From Panagrolaimus kolymaensis (lineage: Eukaryota; Nematoda; Chromadorea; Rhabditida; Panagrolaimidae), in contig JAJQJQ010000002.1 of NCBI GenBank assembly GCA_028622995.1, positions 12,772,001 through 12,836,000 of the forward strand: a stretch of DNA of 64,000 bases, given 5' to 3'. Made by a program: the position numbers and the translations under genes. This document shows positions 21,246 to 33,559 of this stretch, piece after piece. Each line of letters begins with the position of its first letter. The first letter of the stretch is position 1. The notes under the pieces were generated by a model. That model saw only the letters and a list, made by a program, of their open reading frames with translations, had not been told where the DNA came from and searched no databases.

Positions 21246-22991
21246 TTAACATGAAAGCTCTGCTGCATCTTCTTCATAAATAAATTGAGAATCATCTAAG
21301 CCAAAGCATTGTAATGATTGGGGCGAAAATACACCCGATGGAGTTATTACCATGCCATCGTCTGAAAAAAAAACATCGTTTTTTATTTACTGAATTTTTA
21401 GATAAATCTTCGCAAGAAATCAATTTTTTCCTTGAAACATACCTGGATTTATATTAAATGGAGGAGGTGGTAGGCCTTGTTGCTCATAATGCCTCAAAAA
21501 GTTGCATAAATGTTTCAAACGCCGTTCTTTACTTCGGCGGTTTTGAAACCAAACCTAAAATGTTTTTTGTTTTTTTATGTTTTCTTTTTGTAAAAAAAAG
21601 AAGAGAAAGAAATAAACAAACTTGAATGACTCTCATACTTAATCCCGTTTCTAAGGCAAGTTTGGCTCTGGCATGCTTCGATGGTTTTGGAGTTGTTGAA
21701 AAAATTTGGTTTAACACGTCCAACTGAAAATTTTGATCAAAGCAATATTATTAATAAAACTAATAATTTAATTATTTCTTGAAGCCAACACAAAAATTTT
21801 CAGAAAAAAATGCAATCAAAAGTTTTCGGGTTTTCGCTTAAGACTTCACGTAACTTTTTTGCTTTCTCCAATAATTATATTTAAGACTTCCAAAAACCCC
21901 ACTAACCTGATTTTGTTTTATCGTGGTTCTCGGACCGCGTCGTTTCATAAGCCTCCCATCGTCACTATACATTTCACCAAAGGCATACATTTCAAAAGGG
22001 TATTGAGGAATTATAGGATTCATCAATATCGTTGTTGAAGCCGATGACGAAGAAGAACCAAACAAATCTGATGATTCTTTTTTAAAAATTATTCGTTTTT
22101 CCTTTTTTGTTGTTTCATTTTTTTCTTTTTTCTTTGATTCCGAAAATTTGGATTTTGGTTTTTCTTTTGGTTTCTCAGGTTCAGTTGTTGGCTGTGGTTG
22201 GGATGGTTGAAGATCTTCGTTGTGAGACATACAAGCGATAGATTTGTTTATTTCATCAAAAACAATTTGTTCTCCGGGAGCAATTTGTCTGCCACAGAGA
22301 AAGCAAAAATGGCAATGAACATGATAAATTAAGCCGGTCTAAAAATTTTTAGAGATCAAAACTAAAATATTTTTAATGGTCTTCGCTAACTTTGAGTTTA
22401 TAAACCATTTCATTAGGTGATATCCCTAAATGGCAACCAGAACAATGAAAAGGGTTATAATTGGAATAATAATGAAAATAACAATAAAAATATCCATTTT
22501 TTTCATAACATTTTTCATTTAAATTTTCATGGCAAACGCAACATTGAAGGCATTGTTCATGGCAGAAAATGTTGCCAACCTGTAAAAATTGAGTTATTAA
22601 AATAAATCTTTTATTAAAAAGAGATTAATAAAATGGAATACCTTTAATAAAAATTGTTCTTGTATAGGTAATGTGCAAATATGGCAACACGACGACGATG
22701 GCTGAAAAGAAAAGTAAAATAAATTGGATAAATTTAAATATTTTAAATTTTATTTTTGTTTCTAACAAAATAATTCTGTCGATGAATAAAGTTTTTTACC
22801 TGTAAGTTATCTTTATTTTTCCAGCAATCATTTGAATTCCAATTTTGGCCAATATGTTCAATAACTTCTCCAATGGCTGCCAATGGAGGTTTATCATTGG
22901 AGTTTTCAAAATTTCCATTGAAACTCTCAGAATGAAGTGAATCAGATAAATATTCAGAGCAAGGATCAGGAATAGAAATAATTCCAAACAT
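21246..22991 (-). CDS. mec-3: LIM-homeodomain transcription factor MEC-3
   Basis: Seven exons, 22991-22800, 22701-22642, 22579-22391, 22338-21907, 21723-21622, 21554-21443 and 21361-21246, encode 400 residues. LIM1 has a perfect ligand set (C70, C73, H91, C94, C97, C100, C117, H120), as does LIM2 (C130, C133, H153, C156, C159, C162, C183, H186). The homeodomain spans about 279-338, with [12 protein letters not shown] at its start and [12 protein letters not shown] in helix 3; the motif is split across exons 5 and 6. The homeodomain and the following [15 protein letters not shown] match C. elegans MEC-3 as I know it, more closely than LIN-11 or LHX1. MEC-3 specifies touch-receptor neurons, partnering UNC-86. 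A Lys/Ser-rich linker of about 90 residues separates LIM2 from the homeodomain. The acidic C-terminus is typical. Two donors are weak (GTTAGC, GTTTGT). Confidence 0.93.
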
Positions 22992-23807
22992 TTATAAAGT
23001 AATAATAACAAATAAAAAAATACGAAATTCTAAGAAATAAAGCAGGTGATGCTGTTACAGTAAACTCAACAAAAAAATAACAAAAGACTTGTTGAGGAGC
23101 CAGCCTCAAGTCAACAATGTCAATACTCTGGAAATGGTGGATGTGACAAATTCATTTGACATCTGTTTCCTTCCATATATTTTCCCCCTATTTTTTTATT
23201 CATTGTCAAACAGTTAGTTTGATATTTTTCTCCCATTTTTTTTGTTTCTTGTTTCTTGACTTTTTGAGGTGACAAAGTGCTTTTCCTTTTTTTGCTTCTC
23301 GCTTATTTATTTCTGACTTAAATGCGGGAGATCCATGTAGATGTTATCTAATCAAAAATTCTACGGTAAAAATAAACGAAGGATAAGCACCCTTCCTTCG
23401 TGTTTTTTTTTTGAGTTATGTCTTGCTTGTCACGAACATTGTCTTTTTTTTGCCTTCTCTCTCCTCTTAATTTTGAAGGCTAAAAGTGGCAACAAAAAAG
23501 GCATTTTCGTGGTTGCTTTCGAGAAAAAGAAAAAAACAGATTATTGCTTGAAGGTTTCCAGATTTTTAATTTTTTTAAACAAAAAACTGTAATTTTTTTA
23601 TTTTCTAAAATTTTTGAAAAAAAAATGAAGACAATTACTCGATTTTTTCTATCCAAGAAAGTTTCTATGATTATGTTTTTTTTTGTAAATATATGGAAAC
23701 ATTTTTTGCTTTTATTTAAAAGTATTTATTATTCAAACAAAAACCACAAAAGTTTAAAATCCATCAGGAAAAAGAAAAGTTAAAATGTTTAATGTTGATT
23801 TTTAGAA
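22992..23807. promoter_or_regulatory. Upstream region of mec-3
   Basis: About 0.8 kb upstream of the mec-3 start, with no gene seen. It is less homopolymeric near 23080-23230 than most local spacers. That part includes a CAATGAATAA-like sequence on the minus strand (about 23197-23205, some 210 bases upstream of the ATG) and an AATTCATTTG near 23149. Both are AT-rich POU/homeodomain-type candidates for UNC-86/MEC-3 regulation. This is suggestive only. Confidence 0.25.
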
Positions 23808-23900
23808 TTAAAAAAAGATGCAAAGAAAGCAGCAAGCTTCACGCCATGAAATTTCGGATGGTGGAGGAAGTTCATTTTCAGGCGCTGCTTTTTTGTCCAT
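23808..23900 (-). CDS. 30-codon ORF with a Cys-rich hydrophobic C-terminus
   Basis: An ATG at 23900 starts a 30-residue frame ending in TAA at 23810-23808. The N-terminal half is charged and Pro-rich (KKAAPENELPPPSE). The end is a short Cys/Phe block (ACCFLCIFF), resembling a palmitoylated or CYSTM-like membrane tail. The composition is unlike random AT-rich frames, but the ORF is very short. It lies about 0.5 kb downstream of another Cys-rich micro-ORF on the same strand. The family is not recognised. Confidence 0.35.
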   Translation of the reverse strand: MDKKAAPENELPPPSEISWREACCFLCIFF

Positions 23901-24411
23901 AATGAGTTAGTGGAAGGTGAATTAATTGAAGTATCGCAGCTCGAAAGTTATTAATTTTCCTGAAAATTAAAGAAATATTATAGAAAATTTAGGAAAAAAT
24001 AAAGTTGAAGTGAATAAGAAAAGAGAACTAACAAATCTAACAAAATAAAAAAACGTTTTTAGTCCTAAGAAATAAAATACCATAAAAGAACATTGCTAAG
24101 AAACTAGCTCAAAAATGATAAAGGTCGCCCTGGGTCGGCTGTTGTTAGCCAATAAAAAAAAGATTATTTTCCGCCGAATCAAGAATAAATAAAATACATC
24201 TATAATTTTATAGTTTCTGAAAGTCTGAAGCAATTTTTCATTTTTTATTGTTTATAAAAATTTGGAAATATGTAAAACAAATTTGATTTTATTATAAAAG
24301 TTTTATTAAAGTTATTATAAATTTTAAAAAAAATGATGAAAAAAAGATTTAAATTAAATTTAGGCGGTCTTTTTGAAACTCGTTGCACCAAAGTTTGGTT
24401 GTGGCTGTTTA
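23901..24411. other. Spacer between the two micro-ORFs
   Basis: AT-rich spacer with no coding signal. A small GC-richer patch near 24120-24152 contains the hairpin GGCT-GTTGTT-AGCC. Its significance is unknown. Confidence 0.5.
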
Positions 24412-24549
24412 TTATCCAGCGCAAATTATGCACAAACAGCAGAATATTGAGCAAATACATTCACAACAATCATCATGACAACCACAATCAACGCAACAAC
24501 CACTATTATCAGCAGCGACTTTATTTTCAGGAATGGTTGGAATTGTCAT
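24412..24549 (-). CDS. 45-residue Cys-rich small protein
   Basis: An ATG at 24549 opens a 45-codon frame closed by TAA at 24414-24412. After 17 polar residues, the remaining 28 contain 12 cysteines in pairs and Cys-x-Cys steps (GCCVDCGCHDDCC and SIFCCLCIICAG), with the last third strongly hydrophobic. This resembles the Cys-rich C-terminal membrane module of small CYSTM-type stress proteins, or a metal-binding peptide. Such composition is very unlikely from background AT-rich DNA. No intron is needed. The family is not identified, and expression is unproven. Confidence 0.5.
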   Translation of the reverse strand: MTIPTIPENKVAADNSGCCVDCGCHDDCCECICSIFCCLCIICAG

Positions 24550-27500
24550 GTTTTTTTTGCCAAAGAATTTGATGTACCCAAAGCAAATTAGAATTTCTGA
24601 AAATTTTCAGGAATTAGTCCTGAAAAACAATTAAAACAAAGTTTTTAATAATAAAAAGACCAAAAATGCGAAATGAAAACTGTCGCTATAGCCAAAAGCT
24701 AAACTCAATTTTTTTTAAACAAAAAAGCAAATTGTGGTTCTGCCCTTCCGGTTGTTAATGGACATATGAAAAAAGAGATTAATATCTTCTTCATTTAATA
24801 GCTTTGTTTATAGCAACCAAAGATTTTTTAGATGATGGATTTTTTTCTTTCCATTCTTGTGTTCTTTACAAACTTTTTTTATTCATATGTTTTGCAGAAA
24901 AGTAATCAATACAATAGATGACCAGCTACAAAATGAAAATAAAAGCATTTGCCATCGAAATTAACGTGAAATCATTAGCTTAAAAATATCCATAAAGCTT
25001 TGACATGCTTTCTTTTTTTGTAATAATTAAATTAAAAAGTTTTTTAATTATAGCAACCAAAACTATGGTTTAATCTTGTTCATTCAATTCTTATAAGTTT
25101 TTTATGCCTGTGTTTTTTCTTTTCGCATAAGTTACAATAACCTTTCGAAGGTATGCATCCAAAAACAAACAGGAACAGTAAAATCAATTACAACAAAAAA
25201 AATTTAAAAATGAGGCAAAAGAATAACGTTTTTGGACCACACCTTAACTTTTCAAACTGAGAATAAATAACTTCATGCTTGAATGCGTTACCATTGCTTT
25301 AAAATATGTTTAAATCCGATTTTCTCTCTCAAAGGTATATTGTAATTTTGGTAAGTAAAAACCATGACAGTAACTATCATCTTGCATCTTTCAAAGAATG
25401 AACTCAAAATTATATAATAATGATTTTAAAAAAGCACATTAAATAAATAATTAGAATCATGGTTTTTCAATTTCATATTAATCCCTTGGGTTAATCTCCT
25501 TTTTTTTATCGCCATTAAAGCGATTCATTCATTTATTCCCTTTTTTGTGATACTTTTTTTTCATCGAAAAAATTCTACACCAGATTTATATTTCTCACTT
25601 CACCTTTATTTAAAAAAGCCAGCCAGCACACACTAGTTCCGGTCCAATTAGTATCACCCAGGTTGAACTTTCCATTTTTCACTAACCCTCAAAAATTCTG
25701 CAAATATGAAAAAAAAAACAAATATGGAAAAACTCAAAAAAGTTTTTTCTTTGTTTTTTTGGTTTCTGGGAAATTTGTTTTTTTCTTCCTTCTTTTTCGT
25801 TGCCAACTTTTTTTTACTTTCTTGTTTTTTTATGTTCACTTTTTTTGGGACCTTCTATTTTCTTTTCTTTTTTTTGATGCACAAAATTGGAAATGTGTCC
25901 GCTTTGGTGACCTTGAGAAAAAAATATAACAACATCAGCCACAGGCAGCCAACAGGTAAAATAATAAATAAAAAAAGTGTATAGATTTACAAAAATAAAG
26001 TAAAGCAAAGAAAAAATAAAAATAAAATATTGTTGATTTATTTTTTGTTTGGCTACGCATGGTTCTTTTACGACTTAATTTTTTTAGCGGTGAATAGAAT
26101 TTTAGACCTTTTTACTTTTATGGCAGATTTAAATATGTTTGTGGCTTGTTTTTGTATTTGTTGATTTTTTGGCAATAAAACTGTACCTTTTGAATGTACA
26201 AAAATAAATTTTTATGATTTTTTTTAAGAATTTTAAATTTATCTTTCAAGGCAGTAATATTTTTTTCCAAATTTTATTTCTCGATTTGAAACGCATTTTT
26301 TTTTAGAAAAACCTTTTTTGCTTTTTAATATTTTTCCGCCGATTATTTTTTTCCCTTTTTATGTCTGTTTTTTTTCTATGTTGCTTTTTTTCTAACATCC
26401 TTATTTCCCATTCCTTCTTCTTTGCATCCAAAAAAAAAATTGACATCAAACAAATAAAGAAAAAAACATGTGTTGATGATTGTCGTTGATGCTACTATTT
26501 CCGCGCAAAAAAAAAGCAGCAACAATCATCTTCAAAAAAATATATATAAACATCTCTATTTCTGTGTGATGGCGGCCGGCGTCTTTCACATTATTTTATT
26601 TTCTTTTGATTTTATGAAAACATTAAATCGATGATCAGAAAAATAAAAGAATATTATCGCTGGTAGGGGTGTTCTTGTGTCTTTTTATTACCCTAAGGGC
26701 ATGAAACATATTTTGCGCTTTTGTCTCTCTTCTCTCGTTTCGCCTTTTTTCATTAAATGTCCGAGCCACGCATCTATCTATCTGCCAGCCATCCGACCAG
26801 CCAAAATCAGTCAGTCAGTCAATGAAACAAAAAAAAACGCGATTCAAATGTTGAAAAATAAAAGAAGGGTTAAAAGCGTGTAATAAAAAAAAATGAATGC
26901 GTAAAACAAAAAAAAGGTGATTAGGGTTGATTATTTTCGCCTTAGGAAAGAAAAAAAAAGAAGAGACATTGATTCGTTTTGCCTTTCATTTCTATCAAAT
27001 AAATTTTCCGTGGTCATCGTCGTTGATTCCTTCGATCTCTCTTTTTTTCTTTTTCTGTAATTATATCGCCAAATCTAATTATGAGCCTATTAAATATGTA
27101 TGAAACAATCAAAAACGGAATTATTTTTGTATGTGCGACGAATGTCTTCCTTTTTTTTATTTACTAATTTTTTCTTAATCGTATTAGTTTTATGACTTTG
27201 AGAAAATCAGATTCACAAGAAAGAAGAGCGGAGATAATTACATATCATCATTGTCGGTTCAATATTAACATTTTTTATTGTATATCGCTGTTGACCTTTT
27301 TTTTGAATGATGCCCGATTATTATTTTCTTTTTAATAATTAATAAGAAACCGTTTTTGTAAAAAATATTTCGATGTTTCATTTTTGTGTTAGAAAAAAAC
27401 AAAAGAAACGTAGCAGTTATCTTCAAAAATTGAAAAAAGAAAAAAATCCAACGTGATTTTTTAATTTAATTTTCAGTTTTGTTTTTTATGTTTTTTTAGA

Positions 27501-28234
27501 GCAAAGTTTAATTAAATTTTTCGTTCTTCTTTTTTTTTGTTGCTTTTAATCAATATTTTTTCTTAGTTTTTTTTTGATTTATCAAAATTTGCTCGATTGC
27601 TTGAATTTTTTTGTTGTTGCTATTTTTTTGGAATTATTCGAATGAGATGATTTTTCTTTTTCATTTTTACCAAAACTTTTTTCTTTATTTCAAACCTCTG
27701 ATTTTTTTACTATTTTTTAAAACCTAACATTTACATACGTATTTTTACGCCACATTCATTTCCACCCTCACTCATCATTATTTTAATGTATGTATTTTTT
27801 CTTGTAAACTACAAATTAGGTCCGTTTTTTTCCATTCCGCATTTAAATTTTTTTGTTCTTTTTAATCGAAAAACCGCAAAACCTCAAAAACCTTTTTAAA
27901 TTTTTATTTTTTTTTGTTCCATTACTTTTTTTTTCTTTTTGCGGTTTTCAAACAAGTAGTTGTTACTTCTTGAATGATGTCAAATGCGACCAATTTTCAG
28001 ATTAATAACAACAAGAAGACGAAAAAAAAAGAAAAGAAGAAAAGTACTTTTTTTTGGCAGTTTACTTGAAAAAAAATCGGTTGTTGCTTCTTTCTAATGT
28101 AGTCAACCAACAGTCTTAAAAAATTTTACACATAAAAAAATTTTTTTTTGAATAATTTAAAGAATGGTGATTGTTGGAATAAAATTATTTATTGATTAAT
28201 TAAACACTCGAAAATTATTTTTTTATTTTAAAGA
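24550..28234. other. Intergenic, AT-rich, no gene seen
   Basis: About 3.7 kb of very T/A-rich DNA. Simple motifs include (ATCT)n near 26770 and (CAGT)n near 26808-26822. Open frames here (for example 25663-25984 and 26677-26883) are low-complexity Phe/Lys strings and are rejected. The right part is presumably the promoter region of the gene at 28235. Confidence 0.55.
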
Positions 28235-31200
28235 ATGAAGTTGGAAGAAATATTCAGGCTGATTCTCAAATTGGCTCAATTTATTGTAACTTTTTTATTA
28301 CTTTATGCCATTGGTTTTCCTTATTGGATGATTGTGGCTGCTGGACTTTTAGTTCCTATTTATGGTTAGTTTTATGTCCACATTTTTGAAATAAATTTAA
28401 AAGAAAATAATTTTATTATTATTTTAAAAGTTAAAAAAAACTGACCTGCATTATATAAAATCCTTAATGCTTTTTAGTCTTTTGAGTTACAAAGCAATAA
28501 TTCAAAAAAATATTTTTTTGTATAAAAATCTTTTTTTAATAATGGCGAATAATTTTGGTTGAAAAAAGTTTATGCTGGGAAATATTATTTACTGATAAAA
28601 GCGATTTTAATCATTTCTATCAACGCAGAAACTATTTCTTGTTTTGCCTCTTCAAAGCTTTATAATTTCCATTTTTTTATTTAAAAAATAAAACAGGAAA
28701 GAAGAAAATTAAAAAAAATCTTATTTTCAGGCATATATTTAATGTTTCGATCTCCGGGTAAAACTAAAGGTGGTACACCATATGCAGATTATAAATTAAA
28801 TGCAATTGCAAAAAGTTGGCATAAAGTTGATATTTCGCTTTGTCTCACGATGGCTATAGTGTGTTTTATTTTTGCATTATTATTATTCTTTTTTTATTTC
28901 AAAGTAAGTCTCAGAATAAAATAATAAAAGAATTATTTTTTTGAAAAAAAAAATAAATTTTAGTTTACAACATTCACCTCAAAAATTTTACTTGCTGCCT
29001 GTTCATCTTTACTGCTTTCAATTTTATATGCAATGAATGGAATTTTGCTAACAAGAAAATTACAAAGTGGAACCATCGATTTTCCTGCCAGTCACAAAGT
29101 TTGTTTTCATTTTAAACAAAAAAAATAAAATATATTTTTTTCTTGCTTATTGAATTCCAAGGAATTTTAAGTTTAAAAAAATCAAAAATTTTTGTTTTTG
29201 CCTCATATAATGTAGGTAAGGTTGTGTGTTAAAATCATGGACTTCATAAGTCGACAATTGTAAATCATTGGCCAAAATGCGGAATCGAACCCCGCAAAGT
29301 CGAAGAGTCATAGCGGTTGCGCCTTTTACCACTCGACCAATCAAACATTAAAACGAAGGAGAAAAAAATGAAGTTGAGCGCATCCAAAAAAAGAATTATC
29401 GAAACAAAAAAGTTTTGTAAAAAATGATTTGGGAATATATTTAAGGGTTTTTCCAATCCAAATTGAAATTTTTATATTAAAAAGAATAGCTTTCCAAAAA
29501 ATTAAGAAAGTTATCGTTTTCAGCTTTTTTCAACTTCAGCTTCCAAAACGAGTCCATTGACGAATAAACCCAATGAAAGAACCTTGGATTTATTTGGAAG
29601 TTCACGAAAACGGGATGAAAGTGTATCAAAATATAGTAATAGCAAAAATAAATTAAATAATGATGATGAAATTGGAATCAAACGAAAATCAGCGGTAACT
29701 TATTCTTTTTATTTTCGTTTGGGTAAAAATAAATAAATTCTAATTTTTTTTTGTGTTTTAGGTTCCTTCACCCGAACCCCCAAAAGATCTTCATGGTGAT
29801 GATGATGATCAGCGATATAGTTATCAACAACCTAAGCAAAGTTTATCCCCTCAATATTCCATTGAACGTCGACCTCGAGCCACTTCATGGTTCACGGATA
29901 CGGGAGATAACAATAAAAAAGATTTTCCAACAATGACGATTGAATCAAGTTTTATTTCATCTCCAATTGATAATTCAAAAGGTGCACATTTGGATGCTCG
30001 AGAACAATATATTAAATCGAAGCAATATCGAGATTTTATGGAGACCACTCCAAATAATACTAATAAACAAAAAAATGTTGTTGCAGCAAATGTTCCAAAA
30101 CGTTCAACTTCGAAAATTCAGCAAGAAAAATTGATGGAAGATTTTAATGAAAAATTTGCATCGGCTATTAGTGCTTCAACCGAAAATTTAGAAAAACAAC
30201 AAAAACTTGAAGAAGAAAAGCAGATTCAAAATCAAAATAGGATTTCTCCAAAATTATTGGTATCGTCTGGAAATTCAATAATTAGCAGCAGCAATGAAAA
30301 AAATTATAAACCTTCCACAACCGCGTATTCTCGAAAACAAATTATACCAACAATTGAATCATCTCGAAAAGAAGGATTTGAAGAAAGTTATCGAGCATCT
30401 CAACACCCGGAATCACAGCCGTCGTCGCATCAGCCGAGTATCCTCAAAAAAATTAGTGCAACAGGTATGGCTTTGAAATATTGCTTTAGCAGGCTAATAG
30501 TGAATTTTATTTTTATTATCTGCATTAGATGAAACTATTTTTGGCTAAATTAATACTTTTTTCTCCAAAACTTTTTTAAATCAAATTTGACATACAAATA
30601 CGTTAAATTTTTTCATTTGCTTGAAATGGATTATAAGGACCTAAATTTCTGTTTTTAAAACTTAAATTAAAGAAATGCTAACTAAAAATTTTAATTTTAA
30701 AAACCCATTATCAAGCATTTTTAAAAGTGAGTTATGTGCATTTTTATTTATTTATATAAATTTTTTTTACGTTAAAAAGCGATAAAAGCCATTAATTAAT
30801 TTAATTTAGAGATTCTTATCAAACTTTTAAAAAGTTGGAAAATTTAGAATTTGCTCTAATAAGTTTTTTTTGTTTCTGTATGCTAATTCCAGCTGCTATT
30901 TTTTTAGGAAATAATCCATTTGAAACCAGTCAATCAAGCAGTCAAGCTTCCCATTGGTCTTCCCAATCAGAATTGGATAAAGTTTTTTATTCTAAAAAAC
31001 AACACCAAAGAAACCCAAGTTATGGTGAAAGAGCCATCGATGTTGGAAGTTATAAAGCTAGTCCAATCGAAGTTATTGATGCTGAAAGAAAAAATAGTGA
31101 TACTCATTCTTCTGGAACTTTACATTCCCTTGATGTTCCATTGGATGTTGAAGCAACTCCCAAAGCTCCAAGACAACAACAACAAACATTTAGCAGCTAT

Positions 31201-32725
31201 GCTCATCCAGAAAAAGATTTGCCGCCGCCGCTTGAAAACAGCAGCAATAATGTATTTAAAATTTCTTCAGCAAGCACCATTCAAAGTCATCAAAGCATTA
31301 GTGTAAATGATTCTCCCGGAATGCCAATGAAATTTAGACACCCAAAAGATAATCAAATTCGAGATACTCAAATTTCTGAATATCATCAAATTCCAGGCCG
31401 AATTGCAATCAAACAAGCAGTGATTCCACAAAAAGGTGTAATCACTGGAATTGCAAGACCTTACAGTTTTCAAGGTGAAAATAATTCCAAACAACAACAA
31501 TTTCAAAATCAAAATCAAAGATATGAAGAAAATGATTTATCTTCAACTCCGTCGAGATCCATTTCGTCGTTGACTGGCTCGTCATCTCAAGCGAGAGATG
31601 CTTCACTTATTGCGGGTTAGTTTTTTGTTTTATATTAAAAATTTTTTTTTGCAAAAATGAATCTTTGGAAATTTGCATAATTTTGACAAAACTTACTTTC
31701 ACTTTTTTGTTTTTATAAAAATCTTTTCTGTTTATTGCGATTTTTGCTGACATCATTACTTTAAATTTAGAATTATTAAAAGATTTTTATCAATCAAAAT
31801 CAAATATTTTCACCTCATTGTTCGAAAATTGTGATGAGATCATCACAAAAATAAAATTTTAACTTTAAGAAAATACAAAAGTTTGAGTTAGTTCATCTTT
31901 TTACTGCGAAAAGTTATATGCTCATTTTAGTAAATTTAAGTAAAAGAAAATTAACATTTTAAAGTAGTTTTTTTGGCCAAAAAAAGAAAAAATATTCAAA
32001 AATAAAAATGGATTTTAAACTTATATTTTTTTGAGTTCAAAAATATTTTTTATATTTTCTTTTTATTGACGCTTTTGTTGACCTATTTTTTGGATTATTA
32101 TGTTTTGTGCAAACTTTTCAAACACTTCAAAATTTTTTACTTTTCTTCCGTTTCGAATGCAATGCAAAATTAAAAAAACACTTTTTTCAGACTCAACTGC
32201 AAGTTCCACAATTCGAATGGATGACATAGATCGAAGGGATTCTGCTCGTTCACCTTTGAGAGATTCAAGTTTAATGACAACTTCCACCATAGTCAATATG
32301 AATTCAGCTTCAATTCGTGATTGGTCTCCCTCACCAATTTCATCCATTTCAAATAATATTGATTCAAGAAAAGAATCATCATCCGAGGCCGCAACTCGTA
32401 TTCATAATCAAATATTTTTCGGATGTCGAGAATCCCCTGGAGAAAGTAGCAACAGCGGAGGCAGCAACAGTGGCAGTAATAATGGAAAATCTGTAACTCC
32501 CCAGAAAAAAGGTTTAATATTAAAAAAAAATCAATACCAAAAATTTGCAAATTTCTTTCAGGTTTCGATGTAATTATTCGACCTCGAGATTCTCCAATCG
32601 ATAGTCGTCCACAATCAACGATGACCACAGAATTTTCACCTCAATATAATGCATCTTCAACAACTTTAACAATAAAAAGTTCACCAGATTATTCAAAAAA
32701 TAGGCATCTATCCACACAATTTTAG
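28235..32725 (+). CDS. Membrane protein with a long disordered cytoplasmic tail
   Basis: Eight exons, 28235-28364, 28731-28903, 28964-29098, 29524-29694, 29762-30464, 30908-31615, 32191-32511 and 32562-32725, are phase-consistent and give 834 residues with stop TAG at 32723-32725. The first about 150 residues contain four hydrophobic segments (about 9-28, 30-45, 76-101, 105-131) with a short polar loop (RSPGKTKGG). The remaining about 680 residues are polar and low complexity, rich in Ser, Gln, Asn and Pro, with many Arg/Lys-Ser sites and no recognisable domain. A TTTTAAAG acceptor directly before the ATG would fit trans-splicing. Topology suggests a small tetraspan core with a large cytoplasmic scaffold tail. 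The family is not recognised, and no symbol is assigned. The largest uncertainty is exon 6 (long frame, intron of 443 bp before it). Confidence 0.75.
29267..29341 (-). other. tRNA-like element in intron 3 of the membrane gene
   Basis: The minus strand has a near-perfect B box (GGTTCGATTCC, complement of 29281-29291) and a strong A box (TGGTCGAGTGG, complement of 29329-29339), 48 bases apart start to start. The ends pair as ATTGGTC/GGCCAAT (29335-29341 with 29267-29273), and a TGCGG/CCGCA stem brackets the T-loop-like sequence. A normal cloverleaf fails at the acceptor and anticodon stems. It is best read as a tRNA pseudogene or tRNA-derived SINE head. It shares AGTGGT...GGCGCAAC with the element at 9796-9889. 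Confidence 0.55.
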
Positions 32726-33559
32726 TTTATTGTTTGATTTTTTAAATATGCATTTTTTATTTATTAAAAAAATTATTTTTGCGAAAATCAAAATAAAGAT
32801 AACTTTGATTCTTTTATCTTTATAAAAATTTTTTAATTTTGGTTTAAAAACTTAGAAAAAAACAAAAAAAACATCATATATATTTTCAAGTCTTTTTTAT
32901 CGAAAATATTTTAGTTTAAAAGTTGTTAAGAAAAATAAAAAAAAAATCGAAAATTTCTTCGATAAATCTTCTTCTACAAGCAAACATGCTTCATCTATGC
33001 CCTTCTTATTTTTTCTATCCTCTAATTTAATTTAAAAAACATATTCTTTTTTCTAGAAGCCTGCAAATGTAATGACAACACCATTCATTCACTCACAGAA
33101 AAAAAGTACCTATATCATCGAAAAATTTGGACAATATTGGCTTGTACAGTGACAACCGCCAAGAAGAAGGTCTCTGTTCAATTTGGACTATATAGTCCTC
33201 TTAGAAGTTGAAATCGTCTTTATTTCTTTAAAAAAGTGTCACAAAAATGTACAATAATAAAAAAAAATAGGACAAAATCTTTTACGCACTGCCTGATGAT
33301 ACTTAAAAAAACGGACCTCTTTAGATATAAACCTAACCCATATTGTCATTATTATGGACAAAAATTTGGCTAAATTGGACTATCAATGACTTGTTTTTAT
33401 TTTTCTGTAAATCTGCTATATTTCATTAATCGCCTAAACCCCTTTCGTCATTCACATATTCAAGTATATTCAATCAAACGATTTATTAAACAAATAACAA
33501 ACAGTAAAAAACAAATAAAAAAGCCTTGGAAAACAAATAACAATATAACAAAATGATAT
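32726..33559. other. Convergent intergenic spacer
   Basis: Spacer between the tails of two converging genes. Poly(A)-type signals (AATAAA) occur near 32790. A perfect 14-bp palindrome, GGACTATATAGTCC, lies at 33185-33198. The part from about 33050 to 33430 is less homopolymeric than the rest and may contain remnants of former sequence, but no frame is convincing. Confidence 0.5.

Noticed and set aside
29267..29341. A functional Leu/Ser-type tRNA
   Set aside because: The A and B boxes match, but the anticodon stem and acceptor stem fail; a pseudogene or SINE head is more likely.
30920..31518. ORFs overlapping exon 6 of the membrane gene in other frames
   Set aside because: The frame used in the model joins both neighbouring exons in phase and has coding-like composition; the others do not.
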